64,000 bases of DNA, taken from Ischnura elegans. Taxonomy: Eukaryota > Arthropoda > Insecta > Odonata > Coenagrionidae. This document shows, in pieces, positions 33,633 through 45,100 of this stretch (positions are counted from its first letter, which is position 1; every line of letters starts with the position of its first letter). The notes under the pieces were generated by a model. The model saw only the letters and a list, made by a program, of their open reading frames with translations, did not search any database and was not told the DNA's origin. The stretch covers positions 40,405,644-40,469,643 of the forward strand of contig NC_060251.1 in assembly GCF_921293095.1 (NCBI RefSeq), in the 5' to 3' direction. Position numbers and translations under genes: made by a program.

Positions 33633-33667
33633 GTCACAACTTTGCTAGCCGTCAGGTTCATCATCAG
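33633..33667 (-). ncRNA. Degraded hammerhead-like motif of a Penelope-type end
   Basis: On the minus strand CTGATGATGAACC is followed by GGCTAG and CAAAGTTGTGAC. The expected GAAAC core is mutated to CAAAG, so it should be inactive. It marks a relic of the same kind of end seen at 7422 and 29182. Confidence 0.35.
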
Positions 33668-33782
33668 GTGAACTCTACAGAGATCCATCACATCCTTTTA
33701 TACCAGGCTAGGAGGGGTAGGGAGGAAGGTAACTAGGTGAACGGATTGGTCAACAGAGAAGAGGGAGGGGGACGTTACTCAA

Positions 33783-33952
33783 AGTTTGTTGTGTTTTGTG
33801 TACTATGGAGCCTCAATCATTTAATTTCATACTAAATAAGTGAATATTTCGTATAGTATAGTGTGTTGCTTTTCATCTCAAATATGAGGAGACCGTTTAC
33901 CAGTCAGGCCCTTGTACCCCCTCTCAGAAAAAAATCCTGGATCCACCCTTGC
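33783..33952 (+). mobile_element. Fragment of the GGATCCGCCCCTG MITE family
   Basis: TTTTGTGTACTATGGAGCC, the ATTTAATTTCATAC block and the end AATCCTGGATCCACCCTTG match the right half of the element at 22873. Confidence 0.6.
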
Positions 33953-34195
33953 AGTGGAGCATTTATAGAATCAGCTGTGCAACAGTGTGTTGCCTTAATA
34001 AGTTGCTAATCACTCTCAAAGGTGGTTCTGGGACACAATAGGTGCACCTCTCTGAGGTGCAAACAAGTAGCTTCAAGTGAAGGGGGACAATCATGGTTAA
34101 TATGATGGCAGCGTTTACAGTTTTAGTGGAATTACAATACCTTTAAATGCCACCTTTCAGTATTTGCTCACAAAAGCAGCATTTTGCATGGGTGT

Positions 34196-34437
34196 CAGGG
34201 ATGCCGACTTAGAAAAAATATTGGGGGGGCCCAAACCGGGGATCTTGCCCCAGGAAATTTTATATGTAGTGAGTTTTAAGTTTTTTAAGCATTTTAGAAG
34301 AGTCATATGATCAACATTAGAACTCGAATCTCGTTATCTGCACACTCTGGAGAAAATCGACAAGCCTGACACATTTTTTCCTCGCACAATTAATGAATTT
34401 TTGAGGGAGCTCGAGCTCCATGGAGTCAGCGCCACTG
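34196..34437 (+). mobile_element. hAT-like MITE, CAGGGATGCCGAC family, copy 4
   Basis: It has perfect 8-bp flanks ATGGGTGT at 34188-34195 and 34438-34445. The ends are CAGGGATGCCGACTTAG and GAGTCAGCGCCACTG. At 242 bp it has small internal deletions compared with copies 1 and 2. Confidence 0.9.
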
Positions 34438-34445
34438 ATGGGTGT

Positions 34446-36046
34446 GATGTTATGCATGATATCCCAGTGCTTTCAGCAGGTTTTCATGCTAGAATATACA
34501 TCCCTTCTATTACTCAGAATATTGATATAAATTTCTTTCCTTCCTTTCTACCCAATAAATTTTGCAAGTTGAGTGATCATTATAATTTAAAGTAGGAAAA
34601 TATTAAATCATAACAATGAACTTATTTGATTAAATTTGTCATAAAAGACAGACTGTAAGACAAACACTGTGCAAGTTCATAACTACATTTCAGTTTGAAT
34701 GTGTTAATGGCTGTGGCGGCTGGTGGTTATATATCCAGGGTGTGCATTAGAGAACATATATGATGATGAAAAAGGGCATGAAGTTCAAATGAATGCTGCT
34801 GAGTAGCACTGAATGCATTGACGGACTAGGATCCTGAGCACAGGTAGTGTAGGTGGCAGCAACACCGCTACACTTCCAGCAAGTTACTCACCAAATATGA
34901 GCGTGCGCACTCGCATCGTGTTGAGTCTGCTCCAAGCACCCATTTGAACATGGCATGCCTCCCAGCCTACCTAGTCCCACCCGAGCACCTTCAAGCGATC
35001 GCATAGACTGAAAATGCTGCTGGCACGATGCCATGGGATCGCACACTTGTAGAGCGGTGAATTCGCCAAGGAGATAGCTGTAGCATTTGGAGCTTCATAT
35101 TTCATCCATATGTAGACAGGAGTTTCATCTGTCTCGTGGTAAAGTTTTCTTTTATAATTCATTAATGTTTGAGAGTGCATTTGCTAACATGTGTATATGC
35201 ACGTGCCGCCACTGGTTATGGCATTCTTTCTGCCTTCAGCAATTGTACTTTGACATTACCCTACGTGACAGTTCACCCCCCCCCCCTTTCAAAAACCCAA
35301 TCAGAAATCTGTATATACCACTATTAAATCAAAAATCTGAACTACCCCACCCTCTCTGATCAACTTCCTTATTTCTCCAACGGTCACCAACCATTTCCCT
35401 TCCCTCTCTCCCTTTCCACAGTCAGCCCTCCAATACAGAACCCCCTTCCTCCCCCGCATTCATTTTCCCTATTTATTCTGGTGACGTCCGAACTTGCCCA
35501 TCAATTCAACCTTGTGTTGTTGTGAATATATCACTTCTGCATTGATAAATAGCACTGTTCACTCCTCTCTTGTCTTAATTTACATCTTGACCCGATCTTC
35601 TTGAACTTAATTTCCTAGCATTTTTAGTCTGTGAGTATGTCAGTGTTAGTAGTGATTGTCAAGGCTTTCTGGTTGAGAGGCTGTATGTATTTAGTCCCAG
35701 CGGTCTTTAGTCTATCCCCACAAGCCAATACAGTATAACCCCGATTAGTGTAAAACGGACAAGTGCAATACATTACGGCTTTTGGAGCACTTCATCTTAC
35801 AATAACCTATCAGAAATGTTTTCATTTCTAGAGACTTATTCAGTCCCCATTCCTTTCAAAATTAAAATATAGTCTTTATAACCATATGGTGCATTTAGGG
35901 GGAGTAAGCAATCACAGCGCTACCACGACAGCTGTAGAATTTCCCTGTGAATGTGACCTCTACGCAGCAGCTCAGTTGGAGTACTTAAAGTCATTTTGGC
36001 AGCTACTTGATGGGAACTCTTATAGTAATTTTAGTTTGCTAATGGT
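34446..36046. other. No gene supported
   Basis: This is mixed sequence with short open frames only. A CAGTATAACCCCGATTAGTG block near 35730 looks like a single terminal repeat of a Tc1/mariner or pogo-type element without a partner nearby. Confidence 0.35.
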
Positions 36047-36490
36047 CAGTGGTGCAGCAAGCGGGAGTTTTAGAGGATGAACCCCCCCAGAGCTCATATA
36101 AAATTTTAAGTTACATCCATTTTACTTAATTGCATTAATACTACTTATAGAGTAGTGTAAGGATTAATAAAATATCGTGCGAAAGATCCACAGAGAAAAA
36201 ATCATTCGCCTTGACCGATTTTTTCTCTGTGGATCTTTCGCACGATTGTGCATTGCGCGTGACTTTTGTAAAAAGTTATCACCGCAGCTAGTCCCGGTAT
36301 ACTTTAAAACTAATAAAATATCCCTCTGAGAGCCGTAAAAATCACCATTTTGAACCATATATCCCAAAATTTTTCTGGGGACGGCCCCCCACACCTCCCG
36401 CTTACCCTGGTGGGTATTCCATACCCTCCAGACCTCCTAGTATTAGTTCGCCTAAACCCCCCCTAGCCTTCATTCCTAGATGCACCCCTG
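36047..36490 (+). mobile_element. hAT-like MITE, CAGTGGCGCAGC family, copy 3, with an internal insertion
   Basis: The ends are CAGTGGTGCAGCAAGCG and GATGCACCCCTG. The flanks CTAATGGT (36039-36046) and CCAATGAT (36491-36498) match at 6 of 8. It contains the hairpin-bearing insertion at 36176-36310. Confidence 0.75.
36176..36310. mobile_element. 135-bp insertion with a perfect 30-bp-arm hairpin and 11-bp target duplication
   Basis: TAATAAAATAT occurs at 36165-36175 and again at 36311-36321, and uninterrupted relatives of the host MITE have it once. Arms 36174-36203 and 36217-36246 are perfect reverse complements with a 13-nt loop. The remaining 64 bp end in GGTATACTTTAAAAC. No family is recognised. 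Confidence 0.7.
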
Positions 36491-36788
36491 CCAATGATGT
36501 GTGCTAAATGATTCAAAGGCCTATACCTAGGGCTCACTCAACTTTTCCATTCAGGGAGGCTGAGAATAGAAGTACAAATAGAGGTCCACGTGGTGAGCGA
36601 GAGCTCTTAAGCTCTCATTCCCCTGAATATAACTGATGTGCTTTCCTTCCCTTGTTCCTCTACTGTCCTCCCCAATTGACATAAGACCCAGGCACAGTGC
36701 CAACTCTGAGCAGGGTCTAGAATATGAACATAAGGGTGACCCACCGGTGGGTCACACTGAGATGACTATACACGTGACCCACCAGTGG

Positions 36789-37070
36789 CAGTGGCTTACC
36801 TAGGATTTTGAAATTGGGGGGATTTACCAGAGATTTACGGGGCCCTTCCGGGGTGTATAGAAAACACCCCAGGGCAAAGAGGGTTCCAGAGGTCCTTCCC
36901 CAAAAATTTTGAGAGTTTTGATGTTCAAAACGTGATTTATACGATTCAAAAACAGTAACCTTCTTTGAGTATGTATTAAAATTAAGGATGTAAATTGGAT
37001 GAAGTAAAAACTTCAAAGGCTGAGGGAGTTGTAACCCAGAAAACCCCACCCCCCCATAGTTACACCACCG
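36789..37070. mobile_element. hAT-like MITE, CAGTGGCTTACCTAGG type
   Basis: The ends CAGTGGCTTACCTAGG and AGTTACACCACCG are inverted repeats. The flanks ACCAGTGG (36781-36788) and ACTAATGG (37071-37078) match at 6 of 8. There is no ORF on either strand beyond a fortuitous minus-strand frame. Confidence 0.65.
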
Positions 37071-37859
37071 ACTAATGGATCCCACTACAGTCTGAACCTA
37101 GGAAGAGAGATCAGCTCTAAAGATCATGTGATGAGGCCATCAATGGGCTCTATACATATGGTCTGTCAGGATGAATGCCTCAAAATGTTAGATGAGCCTA
37201 TGGATTTTGATTAAACGTTTAAGTCGCAGTTATTCCATACAAATACCATTTAGCTGTTTTCAAAATAGAGCTAGGCACAGAAAAATAGCTCCATTTATGC
37301 TATACTCCTCCTTTTAATTCATTTCAGAAAGAATGAAGTACAATAGAAAACCTAAAAAATAAATTTGACTTCTAAAAATTAATGAAATATTCAATAAATA
37401 TCAATGTTGATAACAATTTATAAGTAAGTAAGTACCTTATTGTCCACATGGCCTTGCCCTCTGACTCTGTTTATATAGTGCTGCTGGTGTTAGATTCAGA
37501 AATATCAGTAATTGTTGAGGTAAAATGGTAATATCTGCCACAGCATATAACTATAAAACTTTTGGTTGCACTGTAGTTCTAAGCAACATTTACTCAATCA
37601 TTAACTCAAGAGTATTTCAAGTAAATATTTTGCTTAGCAACTGTTGTGGCTGCAAAACATAGGATTACCACATTGCATTACCACCATTAGTCAAGTTAAA
37701 TTCAAGAAATTCGGGTGGTAAAAAACATGTGTTCCACTTGTTTAATTCAATTATGAGACATTCACCATGTTACTTTGATGAAAGACAAACAAATGTAGGC
37801 ACACAACAGTGGCTACATTTCTTTGTACAGAGCTTGTAACATAATGTAAACAAGCCACC

Positions 37860-38135
37860 ATGTTGTTTGTAAATAATTTAAAACTAACAATGGTAGTGAG
37901 GGACGCGGAGAGAAGGAGGAAGGGAGTCGCGTATAGAGAGAAGGAAGGGATAGACGTGTTATAAAAGATTGGGAGAAAAATTAAAGTAGTGGTGTATTGA
38001 GAGACCGGAGGAAGAAATACGGCAGAATTCAAGATCAGCAGAAAGAAGAAAAGGACGCATAGAAAAAGCAGGCGTCTACGAGAGAGAAAGTGACCGGAGG
38101 AAAGGGATACGGCAGAACTCAAGATCCCCACTGGT
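37860..38135. repeat. Purine-rich tract with an internal direct repeat
   Basis: The + strand is strongly A/G-biased. GACCGGAGGAA and ATACGGCAGAA(T/C)TCAAGATC blocks occur at about 38003-38036 and again at 38092-38127. The long minus-strand frame across it (37751-38131) is a by-product of the purine bias. Confidence 0.5.
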
Positions 38136-38329
38136 GCAGTTTATGGCAGTGGTTCAGTGAGTGGTAGTACGGATAGTACAAATGAGATTGTAATAGTCAT
38201 GGCGGCTTGTTGATGTTGTTTATGCTCACGAGTTTTAAATTGTAAAATTTCTTTATAAAGTGTTATAAAAATAATTTGTTAAGTAAGAGAAGTGGAAAAT
38301 TAATTAAAACGTTACAAGCTCTACCATTC

Positions 38330-38494
38330 CTAAACAGGAGAAGTATAAAACATTTCTGGATATGCATTTCCCACAGCCATTACTATAGTATTTAACCATT
38401 CTGCTTTTTCAGATGTCACATTAAGCAACCCCAGAAATTCTTCAGCTAAGCTCCAGTATGAAGTTAAAGAAATTGAAGGGCCCAGTTCAACTAA
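38330..38494 (-). CDS. Possible terminal exon, function unknown (low confidence)
   Basis: On the minus strand TTTGGTTTGCAG precedes a 55-codon frame starting LVELGPSISLTSYW and ending MFYTSPV before TAG. Amino-acid composition is balanced and unlike the AT-rich surroundings. It lies beyond the eIF4E stop. Used as an alternative eIF4E 3' exon, its phase would bring in a stop at once, so it does not belong there in that way. No family is recognised. Confidence 0.2.
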   Translation of the reverse strand, partial: LVELGPSISLTSYWSLAEEFLGLLNVTSEKAEWLNTIVMAVGNAYPEMFYTSPV

Positions 38495-38543
38495 CTGCAA
38501 ACCAAATAAATTTAAAAATTCAGAAGTCATTAATTATGAAGCA

Positions 38544-38549
38544 TTTATT
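38544..38549 (-). terminator. Candidate poly(A) signal for eIF4E
   Basis: On the minus strand AATAAA occurs 547 nt past the eIF4E stop. It is the only exact match I noticed in that interval, and the distance is plausible for a 3' UTR. Confidence 0.4.
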
Positions 38550-39095
38550 CAAATATTTCCAAATAATTCCAATTTCAGATTCATTACTCTAAACACTCAT
38601 ATATTTACACCATTTAAAAGAAAGAGGTGTCCAATACATAACCAAGAAGTTATTTGCTAACTTATTAAAAGTTGAAACACATAATGAATTTAACTATTTT
38701 AAATTAAATACTAACTAGTTAATGAAAACAGAATGAGTCTTATTCTGCAAATGCCTTTAAACCATACAGAGAAAAATATTAACATAACAAACAAAACTTC
38801 TCACAAAAAATTACCTTTAATTTAAATAATTTTAATATGCAAAAAAGTTCACCATGCACACTTCACTCTTAACACATGGGACAATAGCAATAAACAATAG
38901 CAAACCCATGTTTCTGAGTCAGGATTATTAAAAGCTGAGATAAACCAAAACTTCACCCATCTTTGACAAATCACAGGATCCATTCAACCCATCCTACCAA
39001 AGTGTAAAAGCCATTTAACTTCTGATCTTCATGCATTTGGCCTTCCAAATTCTTCTGCTTCACTACCATGATGAATATGGGTGAAATCTCCATAA

Positions 39096-41196
39096 TTAAC
39101 ATGTGTAAGTGTTCTTTGCTGCAGAGCTAGATTTAGTTTGAGTGTCTCTATGAATTTGATATCCAATTGTTACTTTTGGGCCTATTCTCAGTCTCTCTTT
39201 TAATTTTCGCCTAAGGGATTAGAAGAGAAAGCATTAAAAACGGAAACAATCACATAATAAATACAAACAAACACATGCCTATTTTTGCAAAATACATACC
39301 CTATTTCCTTGACACTAGGGCCATTAGAATAGTCAGCGGTCCATAGACCTATTTTATCCATTTTACTCCTTACATTTAAAACTGCCCCACATACTTCGTC
39401 ACTACACTCATCAAATGCCTCTCCGATCATACAAAGTAACTGTAAAGTATTAAGATTGATAAACATTCAATTCCTTTTCTAGGTAAACTATGCTACAACA
39501 CAACTGCAATTACACACTCCTAAGCTAAAACACAATGTATCATCATTAACTTTGGAATTATGAAGCAACAAAAGACCCTTGTTAAAATGAATAAGTAAGC
39601 AAAATTAATTTTAAGCATTAAATTATAAAAATACCACAACCAGCAAAAGCTCATTCCCCAGAACAATATGGAAATATTTTCCCGAAGCTGATTATACAAA
39701 CAGCTGCCGACCCAACAAACTTGTATTTGGCACCTCCTAAGTGTGTTGATACATCTTTTACTACAAAGGCTATGTCTTTCGATGCCCAATCAAATATAAC
39801 AATATTTTAAAATGCTCTTCCTCTTGTTAAAATTTCTCGCTTGAAATTCAGCCACATGATTTTGAAAAATGCCAGCTTACATAGATGTCATAAAATTATT
39901 CTTAAACAATAAAAATGTACACAAATAGGGCAATAATTTTCAAACACATGTGCATAAACTATGCACACACTTTCCATGACCTTTCCAAGTTGAATACGCC
40001 AACTTAAGCATGTGATCTGTCATCAAAGCACCATTGTCATGCAGTGGCCAATAAGAGATCACACAACTAAAAAAATGCATGCATTTTCTGACTTTAATTC
40101 ATTATACCCATAAGGAAAATGTTTCATTACCAATAACACTATGTCTTTCTGAGTAGGGGATCTTTCCCTCAAGATAGGGGTTCAGGACACCCAAATATTA
40201 TTTGTGCATCGCTACATATAAGCATATTATGAACTTTAAGCTCAAACAACATCCACTTTTGGGGGTCCAGGTAGTAACAAATTATCTCACAAGCTTACAA
40301 AAATGATAGAATACACACTATTCATACGTACCACTTCTAGCCAAATGTTTGTGAGCTCATTTCTCTTCTTTTCCAAGTTGACAAGCCATCGCCCACCACG
40401 TTTGTTAGCATCATCTTCCCACATAGGCCTGATGCCCTTTTTGAAAAGGGAGTAATCACACCCCACACGAAGGTCACTTGCTGCTTTTATGTTGTTGTAC
40501 AAGCTAATAAAGAGTAAGAAATTGTAAACAAAATTTAGTTCGACGAGTATTCATCACAAGAAACAAAAACTGTCACAGATCTACTTAAATCATTGCAGCA
40601 CAGTGCCAAGACCTGGTACATATCTTCGATGGACTAACTCAAATAGCGTTCTTTTGGGAAATAAACCCACTATGTCTTAAGCTGAGAAGACATTTGAAAT
40701 TCCCGAGTTGTGATTTCACAGCTCTTAACTATAAGGACATCATTAATCAGTCAGAAGCACATAGTAGGACACTAAGTGTGCAATTCAACATGCTTCTACA
40801 CACAACATAACAGATTAAGTACTAATAATTCACCTGAACTTTTAAGTTTATTCATCATCAATTGTAGAACTATGTGAAAAACAGAAAAAAATCAGTTTCA
40901 AATAAATATTTTAACAATTTACTATGAAGGAATGAGTGCAAATAAAAATGAACACTGAAACCTTACGAGAGAAACTGTGAAAGTACTGTACAGCATTCCA
41001 ACAATTTGAGAACTTACCCCCAAAAATCTTCAACTGTGTCAAAAGAAGTGATCTCGCGTTGATTTTCCTCCCATGATTTGGACCGGTCGTTTTCGTAAAA
41101 CCATAACGTCCAAGTGTTCTGAAGGGGATGCTTAAAGAGATGGTGATCGGGTGCGATTGCCTCAACTTCTTCTTCCTCCTTTTTGGGAACAATCTC
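39096..41196 (-). CDS. eIF4E: Eukaryotic translation initiation factor 4E (four 3' coding exons)
   Basis: eIF4E binds the 5' cap of mRNA in the cytoplasm and recruits eIF4G for translation. Exons at 41196-41018, 40503-40332, 39439-39300 and 39210-39096 have AG acceptors and GT donors. They join in frame into 201 residues and a stop. Numbering from the first visible residue, the cap-stacking tryptophans are W42 (KSW) and W88 (PMWED, with E89), and W150 (GLWT) is also kept. The phosphate-binding R141 and K146 and the eIF4G/4E-BP-binding W59 (EDFW) are present too. Family landmarks include [50 protein letters not shown] and GYQIHRDT. The acidic start (KKEEEEVEA) is the end of the variable N-terminal tail, whose start exon was not found. 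The conserved introns argue against a retrocopy. Confidence 0.96.
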
Positions 41197-41399
41197 CTAA
41201 AAATACAAATTCCAATGAGTTTCCGCATGTGCTTGTAACTGTATAAGGATGACGTGGGGCAAGTTGGAAATTCACTGAAATGGTCAATACCCGCGATTGA
41301 AACATTGACCAATAAAATATAACAATATTTAACAATTCCTATTCTAAAATTATAGCTAAATTTAAACGAAAAAGCACTAGCTAACGTAAATGGACTCTG

Positions 41400-42160
41400 C
41401 TGTCGGCTAATCAGTATGGCCTTTTGAAACATTGGAACTACTGAGTCATACTTGGATTTGACAAATAAATATGGGTTAATACACTAAAAATATGAAAAAT
41501 AACTTAGAAATACACAAATTACTAGTGAGTCACTGGTTTTCCCACAAGCCATGCCACCACTCCAAATCCTGCTTTCAGCTCGTTAGCTAACCTCGTTTCT
41601 CGATGTTACCAAAAGTCGAACACGTTGACAATCGCGCCATCTGTTTTTCGATTACCACAACACCAACTTAAACAGTGTTTTGTTTGACAAACTGAAGCAG
41701 AGGCAAAGGACTTGAAAGGATACACTAAAGTTAACAGTGATGAACTCGTTAAATTCTCGGAAATTTTACCGTTTTTAAATTATTGGACATCGCTTTTTAT
41801 GTATTTTAGTTATTTTTATAATCTATTTGGTCGTAGGAGGTGTATTTTTTTAATATTTCGCAGTGAGAGGTCATGTTTACGTGAAGAATCACGTTCGTTT
41901 CGTTTTAATTGTGGTAAACAATAAAACTTCACCACGGACAACTACTATAGTATGAAGAGAAAGGTTACTACTTGATTTTTACATCTTTGCTTATAGTCTC
42001 TAATGTCGATTACTAACACCAACTGCCATAATAACATATTTTATTTTCTTCAACGTTGCTGTGTAAACCTTGTGTTTACCAACGTTTGCATCAGTTGTAA
42101 CTCGGTAGAGTTTTATTGTATGTGCGAAATGCAGCACTGGTATTAATTTCTGCCATGCTT
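41400..42160. promoter_or_regulatory. Presumed shared promoter region of the divergent eIF4E and glycine-rich genes
   Basis: eIF4E runs left from 41196 and the glycine-rich gene runs right from 42167, so both 5' ends must lie in or near this ~1-kb interval. A minus-strand ATGGCGCGATTG near 41645 with a donor-like GAG/GTTAGC could be a first exon, but its phase (1) does not fit the phase-0 eIF4E exon. No TATA box was identified with confidence. Confidence 0.4.
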
Positions 42161-42166
42161 TTACAG

Positions 42167-45100
42167 CCTGACGAAGATGGAGAGGGCGATCAACTTTTAC
42201 CCAAGAGACATTACCTGCCTCCAGATATGCATTTTAACATTCCACCTGTGCAAAATATTCAGTCGGGTGGGTGGCACCATAATGTAATGAATAATCTGAA
42301 TAATGTTCGAGGTGGTGGTGGTGTTGGCTATCGCGGCCAAATGTGGAAGAACTGTAATCGGGGTGGAATGCCTTCTCGGGGAAACCCAAGATACTTCCGA
42401 GGCGTCAAGTCGGGAGGCCAAGGAAGATACGATTCTTCAGGCAATTATCCATCTTACAACAATGGACCATACCAGGTGAAATTGTGATTATTTAACTCAA
42501 TGCTAATTTATATCATCGATTTGCAGTAGTAATTTATATTTTAGGTTTTTTTCTCAGAGTAGTTTCACGTACACAGTGCGAACTTCAGCTTCGATATTTT
42601 GGGTAGTAACACGCCATACCATCCTACTTAACTATCCGTTTTTGTAATGGATTCATGTTTTTAAGACTTTCCTATTGTGTGTGGAGTCCAGAATTCTAAT
42701 ATTGATGGTATTCATAATTCTAAATGGCCTGCAACTATAAGTGCTTCAAAGGTTACCGGCTGGGAAGTTTCATTGAAAAAATGATGCTAATCAATGATAG
42801 CTGCCTGTTTCAGTCGATCGTGGTAGAAGTTTAGTGAATATTATTTAAATTTCCTAAAGATAATTTATCGTAATCAAAGGAAACTGGATTTTCCTTGTGC
42901 GTGAAGTACTTGCTAACAAAGAGGTATGTGGTGACCATGGATGTGTGTACATATTATGTAGATATTTACTGTGGTTTACATCGTTCAAAAAATCTTTATT
43001 TCCTTCATTTTAGTGCGCCTGTTAATAATCTTTCTATTTCTAACGCACTCATTAGACAGTATGCATCGTTTGATGGTACATGTTTCAGTGCTATCGTCTA
43101 AATAATGAGAAATAGTTAATATAATTGTGGGATAGTGGAATCTTATGATTGATGATGAAGAAGTGTAAATCATTCATCTAGTTTGACATGATCCATATCT
43201 GTCATGATCATCATGAATAACCGAAGCCAACTACATCTTGGCATATATATCAGTTATTTCGGTGTTTGGCCAACGCATATGGCATCATATTTTTGTGTCT
43301 TGTTGGTATTACCCTCATGTAGCAGGCTTGTACTGGATCTTTCCCAATATTTCTCTTTGAGAAAATTTTGCTTTACTCCAAGGTCGCTACTGGCCAGAAT
43401 TGCAGAGTATCACTTATATAGTCTGAATCGATCTGAAAAACCGTACTTAATTTCCTTCTTAAGGTGAGATAATATCGTATACATCTACGATGCTGTGTGT
43501 CAAATTGCGAGGATAGTTTGCCCTTTTCTTTATTTCTTGCATTAGTTATGCGGTTGTTTCTTGTGAACCTCATTTCAGTGTCTTGTTGGAATTGGTTTGT
43601 TCTCTAGATATGTACATTTTCCTGCATAACCTTTAATTATAATTGTGTAATATTCTCTTTCTTCTATGTAGAAGGGGTGGATGAGGATACTATTTTCTGA
43701 GCACTTGTGAATTTAGTGCTACCACTCAACATCCATTGAAGTGCAATTGTGCATTTACTGTCTGCCGAATTATTTTAGTTTTATACATAGCCCAGTTGGT
43801 CATGGTAGCAGTCACTCTGAAATATGGTCATGTGAAAGCATTCAGTTATGATCTTTGTGTCAAGCAACAATTAAAAAGTCATGTGAGCAGTGTTCACAAT
43901 ATGAGCCTTCAGCAACATTTTAGAAAAGCTTCAACAAAAAAAAAGTTTTCGTTATTAGCTTCATTGACTTATATTACTGATAAAATTTCTCTTCCATTGT
44001 TGTTACTGAGCAAGTCTCTGATCATATAAATGTCAGACTATGCAGTTAAGTTGGCACGTTGTTAAAATATTTGCAGCCTTATACTTAATCCGTATTAGGG
44101 ATTAGTTTTTTCATTAACAATGGCCAATTTTCTAATATTTATAGAGATAGAATTTGAAAAAGAAAGACTCATATTTGAATACTTTAAATAGATTGCCTTC
44201 GTCTTTAACTAGTTGCTGTAAAAAATTGATGGCCTTATTCCTTAGGCAGATAAGTTCGTGGTGTCATGTGCTACTGCCTTGCGGGATACCATTTCTCGGC
44301 TACTCCTCTCTCCACAAATAACCATCAGGTACTTCGTTGTGGTTTACACTTTTTCTTCAGGGAGTAGTTTTCCTGTTTTAGTTAATGAGCCGGGATGCTT
44401 ATGGCATTACAAACTCATGAATGAAGGCTGCAACATACACTCGTTTTTGCATTTTAATGTTATGGAAGAATGCCCTGATAAGGAAGGTTCTAGTCATCAT
44501 AACTAATCTTTTCCTTAAATTGTACTGATTACTTTTAATAGATTGCGATTTTAGGTGTGAGTGCACAATCCATTTATAACATTCAGTAATGGTAGGAGGT
44601 CTGCTTTGTCAAATGTTATAAAATGGTTTGAAATATCTTGAATTTTTGTTGATTTTATGTAAATTTTTATTTATGGTGTCCATAAATTTTCAACAAGTAG
44701 TCAGATTGCTCCTGATTATAAATTGATTTGAAATCTTGCAGACCCTTCTTATCCTTAGATGTGTGGAATAAATCCATTATTATTTGCATTTACCATGAAT
44801 TAAAACTCTGATAACCTGAATTTGCACCAGGTTCTATACTATTTAAGCTATCTAGCAATCTTCTTCATCTGTGAAGTTGAATAATGTGCAAATTTGCCAT
44901 TTCAGTCATTGGGTTGTGAATGCAAGGTAGCTTTTTTTAGCGGCGATATGCCTGATTTAAGCTATGGTTACCAAATGGATCTATATGTGCTCTGTTGCTA
45001 ATGATTGTAGTAAAAGATTACATTATCATGACCAACTGTGAGTGATTATGTTGACATTGAAGTTTATTTTGTATTTGAAAAAATTGGCTTATAGTTAAAA

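Noticed and set aside
37751-38131. 126-codon hydrophobic minus-strand frame
   Set aside because: It is explained by strong purine bias on the opposite strand, with internal direct repeats. The Leu/Phe/Ser run is compositional, not a membrane protein I can support.
38330-38530. Use of this frame as the eIF4E C-terminus
   Set aside because: The phase does not fit, and the true last exon (39096-39210, with GYQIHRDT and a stop) was found.
40911-41432. 173-codon minus-strand frame overlapping the first recognised eIF4E exon
   Set aside because: It is in the wrong frame. The eIF4E frame of 41018-41196 fits the family, the splice sites and the phase of the next exon.
41590-41650. ATGGCGCGATTG frame as the eIF4E start exon
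   Set aside because: Its donor is in phase 1 while the next exon needs phase 0, so it is recorded only as part of the promoter region.
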